Shown here one piece after another: positions 36,132 through 44,671 of a stretch of DNA of 64,000 nucleotides. The notes under the pieces are model-generated. The model was not told where the DNA came from, searched no databases, and saw only the letters and a list, made by a program, of their open reading frames with translations. The stretch's first letter is position 1. Each line of letters starts with the position of its first letter. This stretch comes from CATOSP01 sp965237775. GTDB taxonomy: Bacteria > Chloroflexota > Dehalococcoidia > Lucifugimonadales > UBA3495. The stretch is from contig OZ250155.1 of assembly GCA_965237775.1 (NCBI GenBank), positions 4,402,001 through 4,466,000 on the forward strand, given 5' to 3'. Position numbers and translations under genes: made by a program.

Positions 36132-36269
36132 GCGGCCCTCTTTGGAAGCGGACGCGCCGAGGTGGTATCATCCACCGGTCGAGGGTCACCCTCACCCCAC
36201 CCCCAACCAAATGAGGTTTCCAACCCGTCGACCAAACCGCTAACCCAAACAGTAAGTGCAGGAACAGCT

Positions 36270-37814
36270 ATGAAATACGACGTGATCGTTGTTGGCGCCG
36301 GCTCCGCCGGTTGTGCCATGGCCGCGCGGCTTTCGGAAGACCCGGACAGGTCGGTTCTATTGCTAGAGGCAGGGCCCGACTATCCGGACATCGACAATTA
36401 TCCCGAAGACCTGAAAAACGGCTACCACTCCGAGTTGGCCTCTCTGCACGACGCGCCGCATAACTGGTCCTTTGTCGGCAAGCCCACCGATGACCGCCCC
36501 AACGACATGTACGCCCCCAGGGGCAAAGTCGTCGGCGGCACCAGCGCCATCAACGGCCAGGTGTTCCTGCGTGGCCTGCCCGAGGACTACGACTCGTGGG
36601 CCGCCCAGGGCAACGACGAATGGGAATACGTGAAGCTCCTCCCCTTCCTCCGCCGCATGGAGGCTGACCAGGACATCCATGACGACTTTCACGGCAACGA
36701 CGGGCCGATGCGCGTGCGGCGGCACAAGGAAGAGGCATGGGAACCGTTGATGTTCGCCTTCCGGGACGCCTGCATAACCGAGGGGTTTCCATCGGGCCAT
36801 GATATGAACAACCCGGACTCCACGGGCGTTGCTCCGTTACCCATGAACAACGTGGCTGGAGTCCGTCTCAGCACCGCGCTTTCCTATATCAACCCGGTCC
36901 GCCACCGCCTCAACCTTACGATTCGGCCCAACGCCCTAACCACCCGCATACTGTTTGATGGCAAGCGCGCTACGGGTGTTCAGGTGGAGAGCGGCGGGGA
37001 GACCTTCGAGGTCAACGGCGAGCTAATAGTCCTGTCCACCGGCTCCATCGCTTCCCCCCACCTGCTCATGGTGTCTGGAGTTGGTCCGAGGGACCATCTG
37101 ACCAGTGTGGGAGTACCGCTGGTCCATGACCTTCCCGGCGTCGGGCAGAACTACCGCGACCATCCCCAGGTGGGGATTGCCTTCAGCGCTCAGGAAGATT
37201 TCGAAATGAACTTTGAAGCCCCCAGGACCCAGTTGGGGCTCCGTTACACCGCCAGCGGATCAGACCTCCGCAACGACATGGTGCTCTTTCCAACCACGTT
37301 CTCAACCCCAATGGGAGACCTGACCGGCCCAGGTGAAGACTTCCGCATGTCGATCTTGCTAAATCTCGCTAAGGGATCGGGGCAGGTCACCCTGGCCTCC
37401 GCCGATCCCCATGACCAACCACTCTTGGAATACCGGTTCTTGGAAGAACAAGCCGACGTGGAACGGCTTCGCGACGGCGTGCGGCTGGTTGTCCGCCTGT
37501 CGGAAAGCGGGCCGTATCAAGGAATAATGAAGGAGCGCCTGGACCCCACCGACGAAGACCTGGCTTCCGACGAGGCTTTGGACGCCTGGCTGCATCGCAC
37601 GGTTAGGACGTCCCAACATCTGGTGGGAACCTGCAAGATGGGTCCTGCCTCGGACCCAATGGCCGTGATCGACCAGTACGGCAAGGTGCACGGCCTGACC
37701 GGGTTGCGCGTCGCCGACGCGTCCGTGATGCCAGACGCTCCCCGAGCCAACACCAATGTGAGCACGATAATGATCGCGGAGCGGATTTCCGAGTTCATCA
37801 AGGAAGGAAGATAG
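36270..37814 (+). CDS. GMC oxidoreductase (choline dehydrogenase-like), tandem copy 1
   Basis: A 514-residue FAD-dependent alcohol oxidoreductase. The N-terminus is MKYDVIVVGAGSAGCAMAAR (GxGxxG), GMC signature 1 is GKVVGGTSAINGQVFLRG, signature 2 is GSIASPHLLMVSGVG, and the catalytic His/Asn pair is in SQHLVGTCKMG and PRANTNVSTIM. AGGAA precedes ATG 36270; an upstream in-frame ATG at 36162 lacks these features. It is closely related to the next gene, with the same length and aligned motifs, so the pair arose by tandem duplication. No iron-sulfur cysteine cluster like that of the 3131 gene is present. Confidence 0.9.
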   Translation: MKYDVIVVGAGSAGCAMAARLSEDPDRSVLLLEAGPDYPDIDNYPEDLKNGYHSELASLHDAPHNWSFVGKPTDDRPNDMYAPRGKVVGGTSAINGQVFLRGLPEDYDSWAAQGNDEWEYVKLLPFLRRMEADQDIHDDFHGNDGPMRVRRHKEEAWEPLMFAFRDACITEGFPSGHDMNNPDSTGVAPLPMNNVAGVRLSTALSYINPVRHRLNLTIRPNALTTRILFDGKRATGVQVESGGETFEVNGELIVLSTGSIASPHLLMVSGVGPRDHLTSVGVPLVHDLPGVGQNYRDHPQVGIAFSAQEDFEMNFEAPRTQLGLRYTASGSDLRNDMVLFPTTFSTPMGDLTGPGEDFRMSILLNLAKGSGQVTLASADPHDQPLLEYRFLEEQADVERLRDGVRLVVRLSESGPYQGIMKERLDPTDEDLASDEALDAWLHRTVRTSQHLVGTCKMGPASDPMAVIDQYGKVHGLTGLRVADASVMPDAPRANTNVSTIMIAERISEFIKEGR

Positions 37815-37917
37815 GGTAGAGCCTCTTCTCCTTGGAAGCGTGGATTCAACCGGCCGTTCCGGCCTTGGCTGCATCGACCGGGAAACACAGGCCAATCGGG
37901 GCTAAACGGGAGTTATC

Positions 37918-39462
37918 ATGAAATACGAGGTTATCGTAATCGGAGCTGGCTCCGGAGGATGCGTGGTCGCGTCACGGCTGGCCGAAGACGCCAATCGGTC
38001 GGTGTTGCTGCTCGAAGCCGGACCGGACTATCCCGACTACCAGTACTACCCAGACGACCTCAAGTACGGGTACAAACCCGACGCCTCCACTCAGGGCGCT
38101 CCCCACAACTGGACCTGGTGGGCCCAGGGTTCCGCGGACCAGCCGGATATGCTGCCCGCCCCCCGTGGTAAGGTCGTCGGCGGCACCAGTGCCATCAATG
38201 GTCAAGTGCTGCTTCGGGGGGTTCCCGAGGACTACGACGGTTGGGCATCCCAGGGAAACGACGAATGGTCGTTCATCAACGTCCTGCCCTTCTTCAGGAA
38301 AATGGAGACGGATATGGACATTACCGACGACTTCCACGGCAACGAAGGGCCAATTCCGGTCCGCCGCTTCAAGAAGGAAGACTGGCTGCCCTTCCAGGAA
38401 GCCTTCGTGCAGTCTGCCATGGAATCCGGGTACCCGGAAGACTACGACATGAACGCTCCTGACTCCGGTGGAGTCGGTCCCATTCCCATGAACAATCCCG
38501 AAGGCGTGCGCATGAGCACCGCCCTGACCTTCCTAAGCGCGGTGCGTCACCGGCTCAACCTGACTGTACGCGCCAACGTCATGGTCAGGCGCATTCTGTT
38601 CGAAGGTAAACGGGCCGTGGGAGTAGAGGTCGAAAGCGGCGGCGAAGTCTACCAGATTGAAGCCGATCAGATAGTTCTTAGCACCGGCTCAATGGCATCC
38701 CCCCAACTGTTGATGCTCTCGGGAGTGGGACCCGCTAACCATCTGCGAGAGATGGGCATACCGGTGGTGCACGAACTGCCCGGTGTGGGCCAAAACCTAC
38801 GCGACCATCCTATAGTCGCCGTGATATGCGAGGTGAGGGACGACCACGAGCAGGACCCCCTCGCGCCCCGCACTCAGACCGGCCTGCGCTACACCGCCAC
38901 CGGCTCTCCAGACCGCAACGATATGCAGATCACCGCGTCGTCCTTTTCCACCCCCATAGGCGGGGCGGACCCATTTGAACCCGGTGGTGTGCGTATCCAG
39001 TGCATTTTGGAATTGGCCGACGGGGCCGGTGAAGTTCGGCTCTCGGCCAACGATCCAAGCGTCCAGCCTTCATTGGACTACCGGTACCTGGAGTTGGAGC
39101 GCGACCGGGCGCGGCTGCGGGAGGCGGTCCGTATCAGCATAGACCTGCTGGACCACGGCGCGTTCGGCCCAATAGTCGAAAAGGTCTTGCAACCCTCGGA
39201 AGAAGACCTCGCCTCGGATGAGTCCCTGGACAGTTGGATGCGCAAGACGGTGTTCAACACTACTCACGCCTCTGGCACCTGCAAAATTGGTCCGTCCAGC
39301 GATCCAATGGCGGTGGTGGACCAACACCTGAACATTCACGGTCTGGAAAACATCAAGGTGGCCGACGCTTCGGTGATGCCTAACGTAATCCGCGCCAACA
39401 CCAACTGCACCACCATCATGATCGGCGAACGCTGCGCCGAATGGATTAAGAGTGGCCGGTAG
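37918..39462 (+). CDS. GMC oxidoreductase (choline dehydrogenase-like), tandem copy 2
   Basis: A 514-residue paralogue of the preceding gene, beginning MKYEVIVIGAGSGGCVVASR. Signatures GKVVGGTSAINGQVLLRG and GSMASPQLLMLSGVG and the catalytic THASGTCKIG and RANTNCTTIM are all intact. The two copies differ along their length (for example in the PIGGADPFEPGG loop at about residue 350), so the duplication is not recent and the substrates may differ. GGGAG lies upstream of ATG 37918, 103 bases after the first copy. Confidence 0.9.
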   Translation: MKYEVIVIGAGSGGCVVASRLAEDANRSVLLLEAGPDYPDYQYYPDDLKYGYKPDASTQGAPHNWTWWAQGSADQPDMLPAPRGKVVGGTSAINGQVLLRGVPEDYDGWASQGNDEWSFINVLPFFRKMETDMDITDDFHGNEGPIPVRRFKKEDWLPFQEAFVQSAMESGYPEDYDMNAPDSGGVGPIPMNNPEGVRMSTALTFLSAVRHRLNLTVRANVMVRRILFEGKRAVGVEVESGGEVYQIEADQIVLSTGSMASPQLLMLSGVGPANHLREMGIPVVHELPGVGQNLRDHPIVAVICEVRDDHEQDPLAPRTQTGLRYTATGSPDRNDMQITASSFSTPIGGADPFEPGGVRIQCILELADGAGEVRLSANDPSVQPSLDYRYLELERDRARLREAVRISIDLLDHGAFGPIVEKVLQPSEEDLASDESLDSWMRKTVFNTTHASGTCKIGPSSDPMAVVDQHLNIHGLENIKVADASVMPNVIRANTNCTTIMIGERCAEWIKSGR

Positions 39463-39569
39463 TCGGTGGTCAGTAGCCGGAAGGCGTTGAATCAATTCGG
39501 AGAGGACCTTGTCCTGACCTCCCGCCAATTGCTGAGGACGATCCGGTGGCGCCCAATAAAGCTTGAACT

Positions 39570-39899
39570 CTATGGGGACAGAGCCATCCGAGGCGTGATC
39601 TTCGAAGTGCCGCCACCGTTCGGCGGGAGGCCCAGGTGATAGAAGAAGCGGCACTGCCGTTCCTTGGACCCATCGCGGCAGATTTGGGGTTCTTCCCGGC
39701 CGAGAAAGCTTACTAAGCTCAGCCCCTCCAGCGCGGTCTCTTCCCCGGCCTCGCGCGTTACCGCGTCTTCAAGCTCCTCGCCGTCCTCGACTGTTCCCTG
39801 GACGATCTGGACCTCAGCTTCGGGAATCCTCACATGCTCCAACACCAACAGCCGGCGCTCAAAGGTAATGTACGCGACAACCTTATGGGTAGTGTCCAT
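39570..39899 (-). pseudogene. Nudix hydrolase, frameshifted
   Basis: From ATG 39899 the protein reads MDTTHKVVAYITFERRLLVLEHV and carries a Nudix box, GTVEDGEELEDAVTREAGEETAL, which fits Gx5Ex7REUxEExGU except that the last Gly is Ala. After CRFFYHLGLP the frame runs out to an early stop at 39570, while the next frame continues as PPAERWRHFEDHASDGSVP and EFKLYWAP, the usual C-terminus of this Nudix type. A missing G in the short tract at plus-strand 39631-39633 would explain it. Even corrected, no stop occurs before the GMC gene on the other strand, so the 3' end may be rearranged. Confidence 0.72.
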
Positions 39900-40135
39900 G
39901 CCGGAATTGTACCACCAAGTCCCCTCTCCCTCTAAGCCAGTCTTATAACTCCCTGTGAGGAACGGATATCGGCCAGGGGTGTAGGTGCGTTGTCGAAAAG
40001 GCGCATATAATGGTTGAGGACAATCACACCCACCGATATTCATATCGCCAAAAACTTGTGGGACAGGCTCAGGGGAGAGAGGGTTAGGGCGAGAGCATAG
40101 TATCTTCCGCAGCCGGGCGGGACAGGGCTGAGACG

Positions 40136-40852
40136 ATGACTGGATTTAACGGGTTTCCACTCGAAGAACGGCAGGGGATTTACCGGGCGATCTACGCGAG
40201 GCGGGACATTCGAGCCTTCCGGGATGACCCGGTGCCGCCGGATGTGCTGGCCCGCATCATCCAGGCCGCCCATCATGGCCCTTCGGTGGGATTCATGCAA
40301 CCCTGGGACTTTATCCTGGTGAGCAACTGCGAAACGCGAGGCCAGGTCAAGGACCTTTTCGACCGGGAACGGCGGGCCGCCGCCCAATTTTTCGACGAGC
40401 CGCGCCGTTCCCAATATCTTTCCCTGAAGCTGGAGGGCATCATGGAGTCGCCGGTGAACCTTTGCGTCACTTGCGACCCCACCAGGGCCGAGGAGGTTTT
40501 GGGACGGAACTCCATGCCGGAGACGGACGTTTACTCCACCTGCTGCGCTGTGCAGAACCTCTGGTTGGCCGCCCGGGCAGAGGGGGTGGGAGTGGGTTGG
40601 GTCAGTATTCTGAAACGGCCCCAACTGCGCCAGTTATTGGGCATCCCGCCCCACATCATCCCGGTGGCCTACCTGTGCCTGGGGTATCCGGTGGAGTTTC
40701 CGGACGAGCCGCTGCTCCAGTCAGCGGGCTGGCGGGACCGTTTACCCTTGGACGCCCTGGTGCATTACGACGGTTGGGGCGGCCCGGCGGCCCCCGGCGT
40801 TTGGGACGAGGTGCGGGAAGCGTTGGCCGCCGGCGATGACGGCCCCGGTTAA
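40136..40852 (+). CDS. bluB: 5,6-dimethylbenzimidazole synthase BluB
   Basis: A 238-residue nitroreductase-fold enzyme that cleaves reduced FMN with oxygen to make the lower ligand of vitamin B12. BluB features are IYARRDIRAFRDDPVP, HHGPSVGFMQPWDFILV (the conserved GPSVGFMQPW) and VGWVSIL, with length as expected. No cobalamin riboswitch or other cob genes are in the window. It implies B12 with dimethylbenzimidazole and an aerobic lifestyle. A general nitroreductase is the alternative but the GPSVGFMQPW stretch favours BluB. Confidence 0.87.
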   Translation: MTGFNGFPLEERQGIYRAIYARRDIRAFRDDPVPPDVLARIIQAAHHGPSVGFMQPWDFILVSNCETRGQVKDLFDRERRAAAQFFDEPRRSQYLSLKLEGIMESPVNLCVTCDPTRAEEVLGRNSMPETDVYSTCCAVQNLWLAARAEGVGVGWVSILKRPQLRQLLGIPPHIIPVAYLCLGYPVEFPDEPLLQSAGWRDRLPLDALVHYDGWGGPAAPGVWDEVREALAAGDDGPG

Positions 40853-40992
40853 GCGAATTTGGGGAGGAAGGGGCTTGTTGAAGGCGGCGTGCGGGTATTT
40901 TATGATTCGCGGTTTCTCTTATAATATGGGGCGGCGAGACCGCTGGGATACGTTCAACCGGCGAATAACCATACCAGCCAATACGTGGCCGC

Positions 40993-41781
40993 GTGTCTGA
41001 TACCGCGCCCATTCTTGAAGTCCGCGACCTTGTAAAGGACTTCGGCGGTGTGCGGGCTGTGGACCACTGCACTCTCCAGATCATGCCGGGCGCGATCACC
41101 GGCCTCATCGGGCCCAACGGCGCGGGAAAGACCACCCTGTTCAACCTGGTTTCGGGCGCGACGAAGCCAAGCAGCGGCCAGATCATCTTTCAGACACGCC
41201 GCATAGACGGCATGGAAATGCACCAGACCTTCAGCCTGGGCCTCATGCGCACGTTTCAAATTCCCAGGGAGATGAAGCGCATGACCGTCCTGGAAAACCT
41301 CATGCTGGTGCCCGCACCCCAAGCCGGCGAAAATCTCTGGGCATCCTGGCTAATGCCCTGGCGCGTGTTCCGGGAGGAACGCCGCATCGAGGCGCAGGCT
41401 TTGGAGGTGCTGAAATTGGTCAGCCTTTCCCACCTGTCCAATGAGTACGCGGGCAACCTGTCCGGCGGTCAGAAGAAGCTGTTGGAGTTGGCCCGGACCC
41501 TGATGGCCGAACCCAAAATGGTGTTGCTGGACGAACCCGGCGCGGGGGTCAACCGCACCTTGCTCCGAGAGCTATCCCAAAACATCCTACGGGCTAGTGT
41601 CGAGCGGGACGTCACCTTCGTAATCATCGAACACGACATGAAATTCATCATGGCCATGTGCGACCCGATCATAGTTATGGCCAACGGGGCTGTCATCGCC
41701 CAGGGGACACCGACACATGTCCAGGAGGACCCGGAAGTGCTGGAAGCCTACCTTGGCGGAACGGTTCATGGCGCTGCTTGA
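40993..41781 (+). CDS. livG: Branched-chain amino acid ABC transporter ATPase LivG
   Basis: A 262-residue ATPase. Walker A is GLIGPNGAGKTTLFNLVSG, the signature LSGGQKKLLELA, Walker B MVLLDEPGAGV, and the H-loop VIIEHDMKFIM; the order and the GLMRTFQIPRE segment are LivG-like. The start is GTG 40993 with no strong ribosome site. The next gene overlaps it by 14 bases. The four-gene cluster livG-livF-livH-livM is complete, and a binding protein gene faces it. Confidence 0.9.
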   Translation: MSDTAPILEVRDLVKDFGGVRAVDHCTLQIMPGAITGLIGPNGAGKTTLFNLVSGATKPSSGQIIFQTRRIDGMEMHQTFSLGLMRTFQIPREMKRMTVLENLMLVPAPQAGENLWASWLMPWRVFREERRIEAQALEVLKLVSLSHLSNEYAGNLSGGQKKLLELARTLMAEPKMVLLDEPGAGVNRTLLRELSQNILRASVERDVTFVIIEHDMKFIMAMCDPIIVMANGAVIAQGTPTHVQEDPEVLEAYLGGTVHGAA

Positions 41782-42472
41782 GGCGTCGGATGTCGTGGCG
41801 GGGTACGGGCAGACGGAGATCCTCCACGGAGTCTCCATCACGGTGGACCAGGGCGAGGTGGTCACGATCATCGGACCCAACGGCTGCGGGAAGTCCACGC
41901 TTATGAAGGCCATCGTGGGGCTGGTGAGGGTACGCACCGGGAGCGTGACGTTTCAGGGGGCCGACATATCCAGCCACCCGCCGGAGCGGATCGTGCGGAC
42001 CGGACTGTGCTACGTCCCCCAGTCCAACAACGTGTTCCCGTCGCTGACAATCCGGGAAAACCTGGAGATGGGGGCTTTTGTCCGGCATGATGGCTACGAC
42101 GGACGCATCGAGGAAATGTTCGAGCTCTTTCCGGACCTGGCCGCTCACCCAGGCCAAAAGGGCGGCAGCCTGTCGGGCGGCCAGCGTCAAATGTTGGCCA
42201 TCGCCCGCGCCCTGATGTTAGACCCGGTGCTACTTCTACTGGACGAACCTTCGGCAGGTCTGTCCCCGGCCATGATGAACATCGTGTTTGACCGGATCCG
42301 CCAGATCAACCAGTCTGGCGTCGCCCTGCTGCTGGTAGAGCAGAACGCCAGGGACGCCCTGCAAATGTCCGATAGAGGATACATTCTCGTGGCAGGCGAA
42401 AAGCGATTGGAGGACACCGGCAAGGACCTGTTAAGCAACCCGGAGGTGGCCCGCCTATACCTGGGTGGATAA
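41768..42472 (+). CDS. livF: Branched-chain amino acid ABC transporter ATPase LivF
   Basis: A 234-residue ATPase starting MALLEASDVVAGYGQTEILHGVS, the usual LivF beginning. Walker A is GPNGCGKSTLMKA, the signature SLSGGQRQMLAIARAL, Walker B LLLLDEPSAGLSP and the H-loop LLVEQNARDAL. ATG 41768 lies inside the end of livG (14-base overlap), giving tight coupling. Confidence 0.92.
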   Translation: MALLEASDVVAGYGQTEILHGVSITVDQGEVVTIIGPNGCGKSTLMKAIVGLVRVRTGSVTFQGADISSHPPERIVRTGLCYVPQSNNVFPSLTIRENLEMGAFVRHDGYDGRIEEMFELFPDLAAHPGQKGGSLSGGQRQMLAIARALMLDPVLLLLDEPSAGLSPAMMNIVFDRIRQINQSGVALLLVEQNARDALQMSDRGYILVAGEKRLEDTGKDLLSNPEVARLYLGG

Positions 42473-42533
42473 CGCCGCCTGGGAACAACGAACTTACCCC
42501 GCGGCGACTTTCTCACGGGTCCACTGGACCTCT

Positions 42534-43559
42534 ATGACAACTCTGCAAAACACCGCTAGACGCTTCAACCAGGGCTGGACTCCGGCGCGCACAACCGCCG
42601 CGATAATCCTGCTTGCGGTGGCGGTCGGCTTCCTTCCCTTCGTCAAAATGGGTCTGGTGGTCAACGGGGTTTTCCTTGGGGCCATCATCGCCCTGGGAGC
42701 CGTGGGGCTGACTCTGATCTACGGCATTTTGAACTTCGCCAATATCGCTCACGGCGACTCTATGACCATGGGGGCGTATATTGCCCTGTTCATCGTTGGT
42801 TACTTGCTGCCTAAGACCGGGATTGAAAGCGCCGGGCTTGGACCTTTCTCCTTTGGATACCCACTGCTAATTGCCCTGCCAATCGCGGTGGCCGCGGTTG
42901 CGGCGGGGACAATTATCCTGGACGTTGCCATCTATCGGCGTCTCAGACAACGTGGTGTCAACGCGGTCGTATTGGCCATGACGTCTTTGGGGTTGGCCAT
43001 CGCAATCCGGGGATTGATTCAGATCATCTGGACCGGCGAGACCCAGCGTTTTCCAAGGGAGTCCCGCCAAGTCTTTCACCTTCCCATGGACGTGCGCATA
43101 CCCCCTGACGCCATCTTTATTGCCGTAGTAACCATCGTGCTGGTAGTCGCCGTCTACGTGGTCTTGACCCACACCAAGATGGGCAAGGCTATGAGGGCGA
43201 CGGCGGACAACCCGGACCTGGCGCTGGTCAGCGGCATAGACACGCGGCGGGTCATCTGGTGGACCTGGGCCATGGGCGCGGTGCTCGCGGCCACCGCCGG
43301 AATACTCTTGGCGGTCTTCCAGGCCCAGCTACTACCGATCATGGGTTGGAGGTTTCTTATACCCCTGTTCGCGGCGGTAATCCTAGGCGGAATTGGCAAT
43401 CCCTACGGCGCGCTGGTGGGGGCCTTCTTGATTGGAGTCACCTCGGAGGTCTCAACCCAGTGGATCAACCCCAGCTATAAGCCCGCGGTCGCCTTCGCAA
43501 TCATGATCGGGATGCTGCTGGTAAGGCCGAGGGGCATTTTCGGAGGACCCAGGAATTGA
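42534..43559 (+). CDS. livH: Branched-chain amino acid ABC transporter permease LivH
   Basis: A membrane permease of about 341 residues with roughly eight hydrophobic segments. GLTLIYGILNFANIAHGDSMTMGAYIAL is the conserved N-terminal LivH stretch (YGxLxxxNFAHG), and GKAMRATADNPDLALVSGID is the cytoplasmic loop contacting LivG/LivF. The N-terminus before it is longer than in E. coli LivH. ATG 42534 is chosen; GTG 42465, overlapping livF, is an alternative that would add 23 residues. Confidence 0.9.
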   Translation: MTTLQNTARRFNQGWTPARTTAAIILLAVAVGFLPFVKMGLVVNGVFLGAIIALGAVGLTLIYGILNFANIAHGDSMTMGAYIALFIVGYLLPKTGIESAGLGPFSFGYPLLIALPIAVAAVAAGTIILDVAIYRRLRQRGVNAVVLAMTSLGLAIAIRGLIQIIWTGETQRFPRESRQVFHLPMDVRIPPDAIFIAVVTIVLVVAVYVVLTHTKMGKAMRATADNPDLALVSGIDTRRVIWWTWAMGAVLAATAGILLAVFQAQLLPIMGWRFLIPLFAAVILGGIGNPYGALVGAFLIGVTSEVSTQWINPSYKPAVAFAIMIGMLLVRPRGIFGGPRN

Positions 43560-43605
43560 CGGCGGACGTAACGAAATGTGGCGTATCCGGAGGACGTAAC
43601 ACGGC

Positions 43606-44610
43606 ATGGACATAGTCGGCATCCTCAGCTACGGGGTCGGCTTCGTCATAATGGCCGGAATTTATTCGGTGTTTGCCCTTGGGCTCAACGTCCACTGGGG
43701 TTTCACCGGGTTATTCAACATTGGCATCGCCGGGTTTTTCACCCTGGGCGCATATACCACCGCGCTGCTGACCACCCAACCTCCGGACCCCGCCATGTTC
43801 GAGGACTTCGTATTCGGAGGCAACTGGTCTCAGACCTGGTTTCTGGACCTGGGAATAGACCTATGGTTCTTCCTGGGAATGGGAGCGGCGGCGGCGGTCT
43901 GCGGCATTGTGGCCCTCGTCATCGGCTACGTCACCTTGCGGCTGCGGGACGACTACCTTGCCATTGCGACTCTCGGCATAGCCGAGACGGTGCGGTTGTT
44001 CTTCCTCAACGAGAAATGGGTGGCCAACGGCTCCAAGGGGCTCTACCGGATACCGGCGTTCCTCGGAGACATAGTGGACCCGGCGCATTACGATTACCTG
44101 TACATCGTTGTTGTGCTAGCTGTGCTGCTCGTCCTGTATCTCGCTGTAGACCGGGCGGTCAAATCTCCCTGGGGAAGGGTGCTGCGGGCGGTGAGAGAGG
44201 ACGAAGTCGCGGCTCAGGCAAGCGGCAAGGACATCTTCAAGTTCAAGTTGCAGGCGTTCATCCTAGGGGCGGTCATCATGGGCATCGGCGGCGCGCTGTT
44301 CGCCCACCATTTCCGGTTCCTCGCCCCCCTGACATTCGACCCCCTGCTCGCAACGTTCATCATCTGGGCGATGCTGATGGTAGGAGGGTCCGGGAACAAC
44401 CTAGGGGCCATCCTTGGAGCGTTCATCGTCTGGGGAATCTGGTCCGGGACCCAGTTCCTCCCCGGCATCTTCGCCGACCCCAGCCTGCGGCTATTTATGA
44501 TAGGAGTATTGATAGTGGCGGTGATCCTGCTGCGGCCCGGCGGAATTCTAGGAGAAGAGCGGCGTCAGGCGGCGCAGAGTCCTGACTCGGCCCCGGCGGC
44601 GGATGCCTGA
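43606..44610 (+). CDS. livM: Branched-chain amino acid ABC transporter permease LivM
   Basis: A 334-residue permease with multiple membrane segments. LGLNVHWGFTGLFNIGIAGFFTLGAYTTALL is the LivM N-terminal signature, LRLRDDYLAIATLGIAETVRL follows, and GRVLRAVREDEVAAQASGKD is the ATPase-contact loop. GGAGG precedes ATG 43606. It ends the liv operon just before a hairpin terminator. Confidence 0.92.
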   Translation: MDIVGILSYGVGFVIMAGIYSVFALGLNVHWGFTGLFNIGIAGFFTLGAYTTALLTTQPPDPAMFEDFVFGGNWSQTWFLDLGIDLWFFLGMGAAAAVCGIVALVIGYVTLRLRDDYLAIATLGIAETVRLFFLNEKWVANGSKGLYRIPAFLGDIVDPAHYDYLYIVVVLAVLLVLYLAVDRAVKSPWGRVLRAVREDEVAAQASGKDIFKFKLQAFILGAVIMGIGGALFAHHFRFLAPLTFDPLLATFIIWAMLMVGGSGNNLGAILGAFIVWGIWSGTQFLPGIFADPSLRLFMIGVLIVAVILLRPGGILGEERRQAAQSPDSAPAADA

Positions 44611-44618
44611 ATGAGAAA

Positions 44619-44642
44619 GGGGCAACCACAAAGGATTGCCCC
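44619..44642. terminator. Convergent terminator between livM and the binding protein gene
   Basis: GGGGCAA (44619-44625) pairs with TTGCCCC (44636-44642) around a ten-base loop, in the 61-bp gap where livM and the minus-strand binding-protein gene meet. A run of A before and a CAACGTTT after make it usable from either side, though the U tracts are short. Confidence 0.6.
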
Positions 44643-44671
44643 AACGTTTGCACTGCGGCAGGTGGGAGAAG

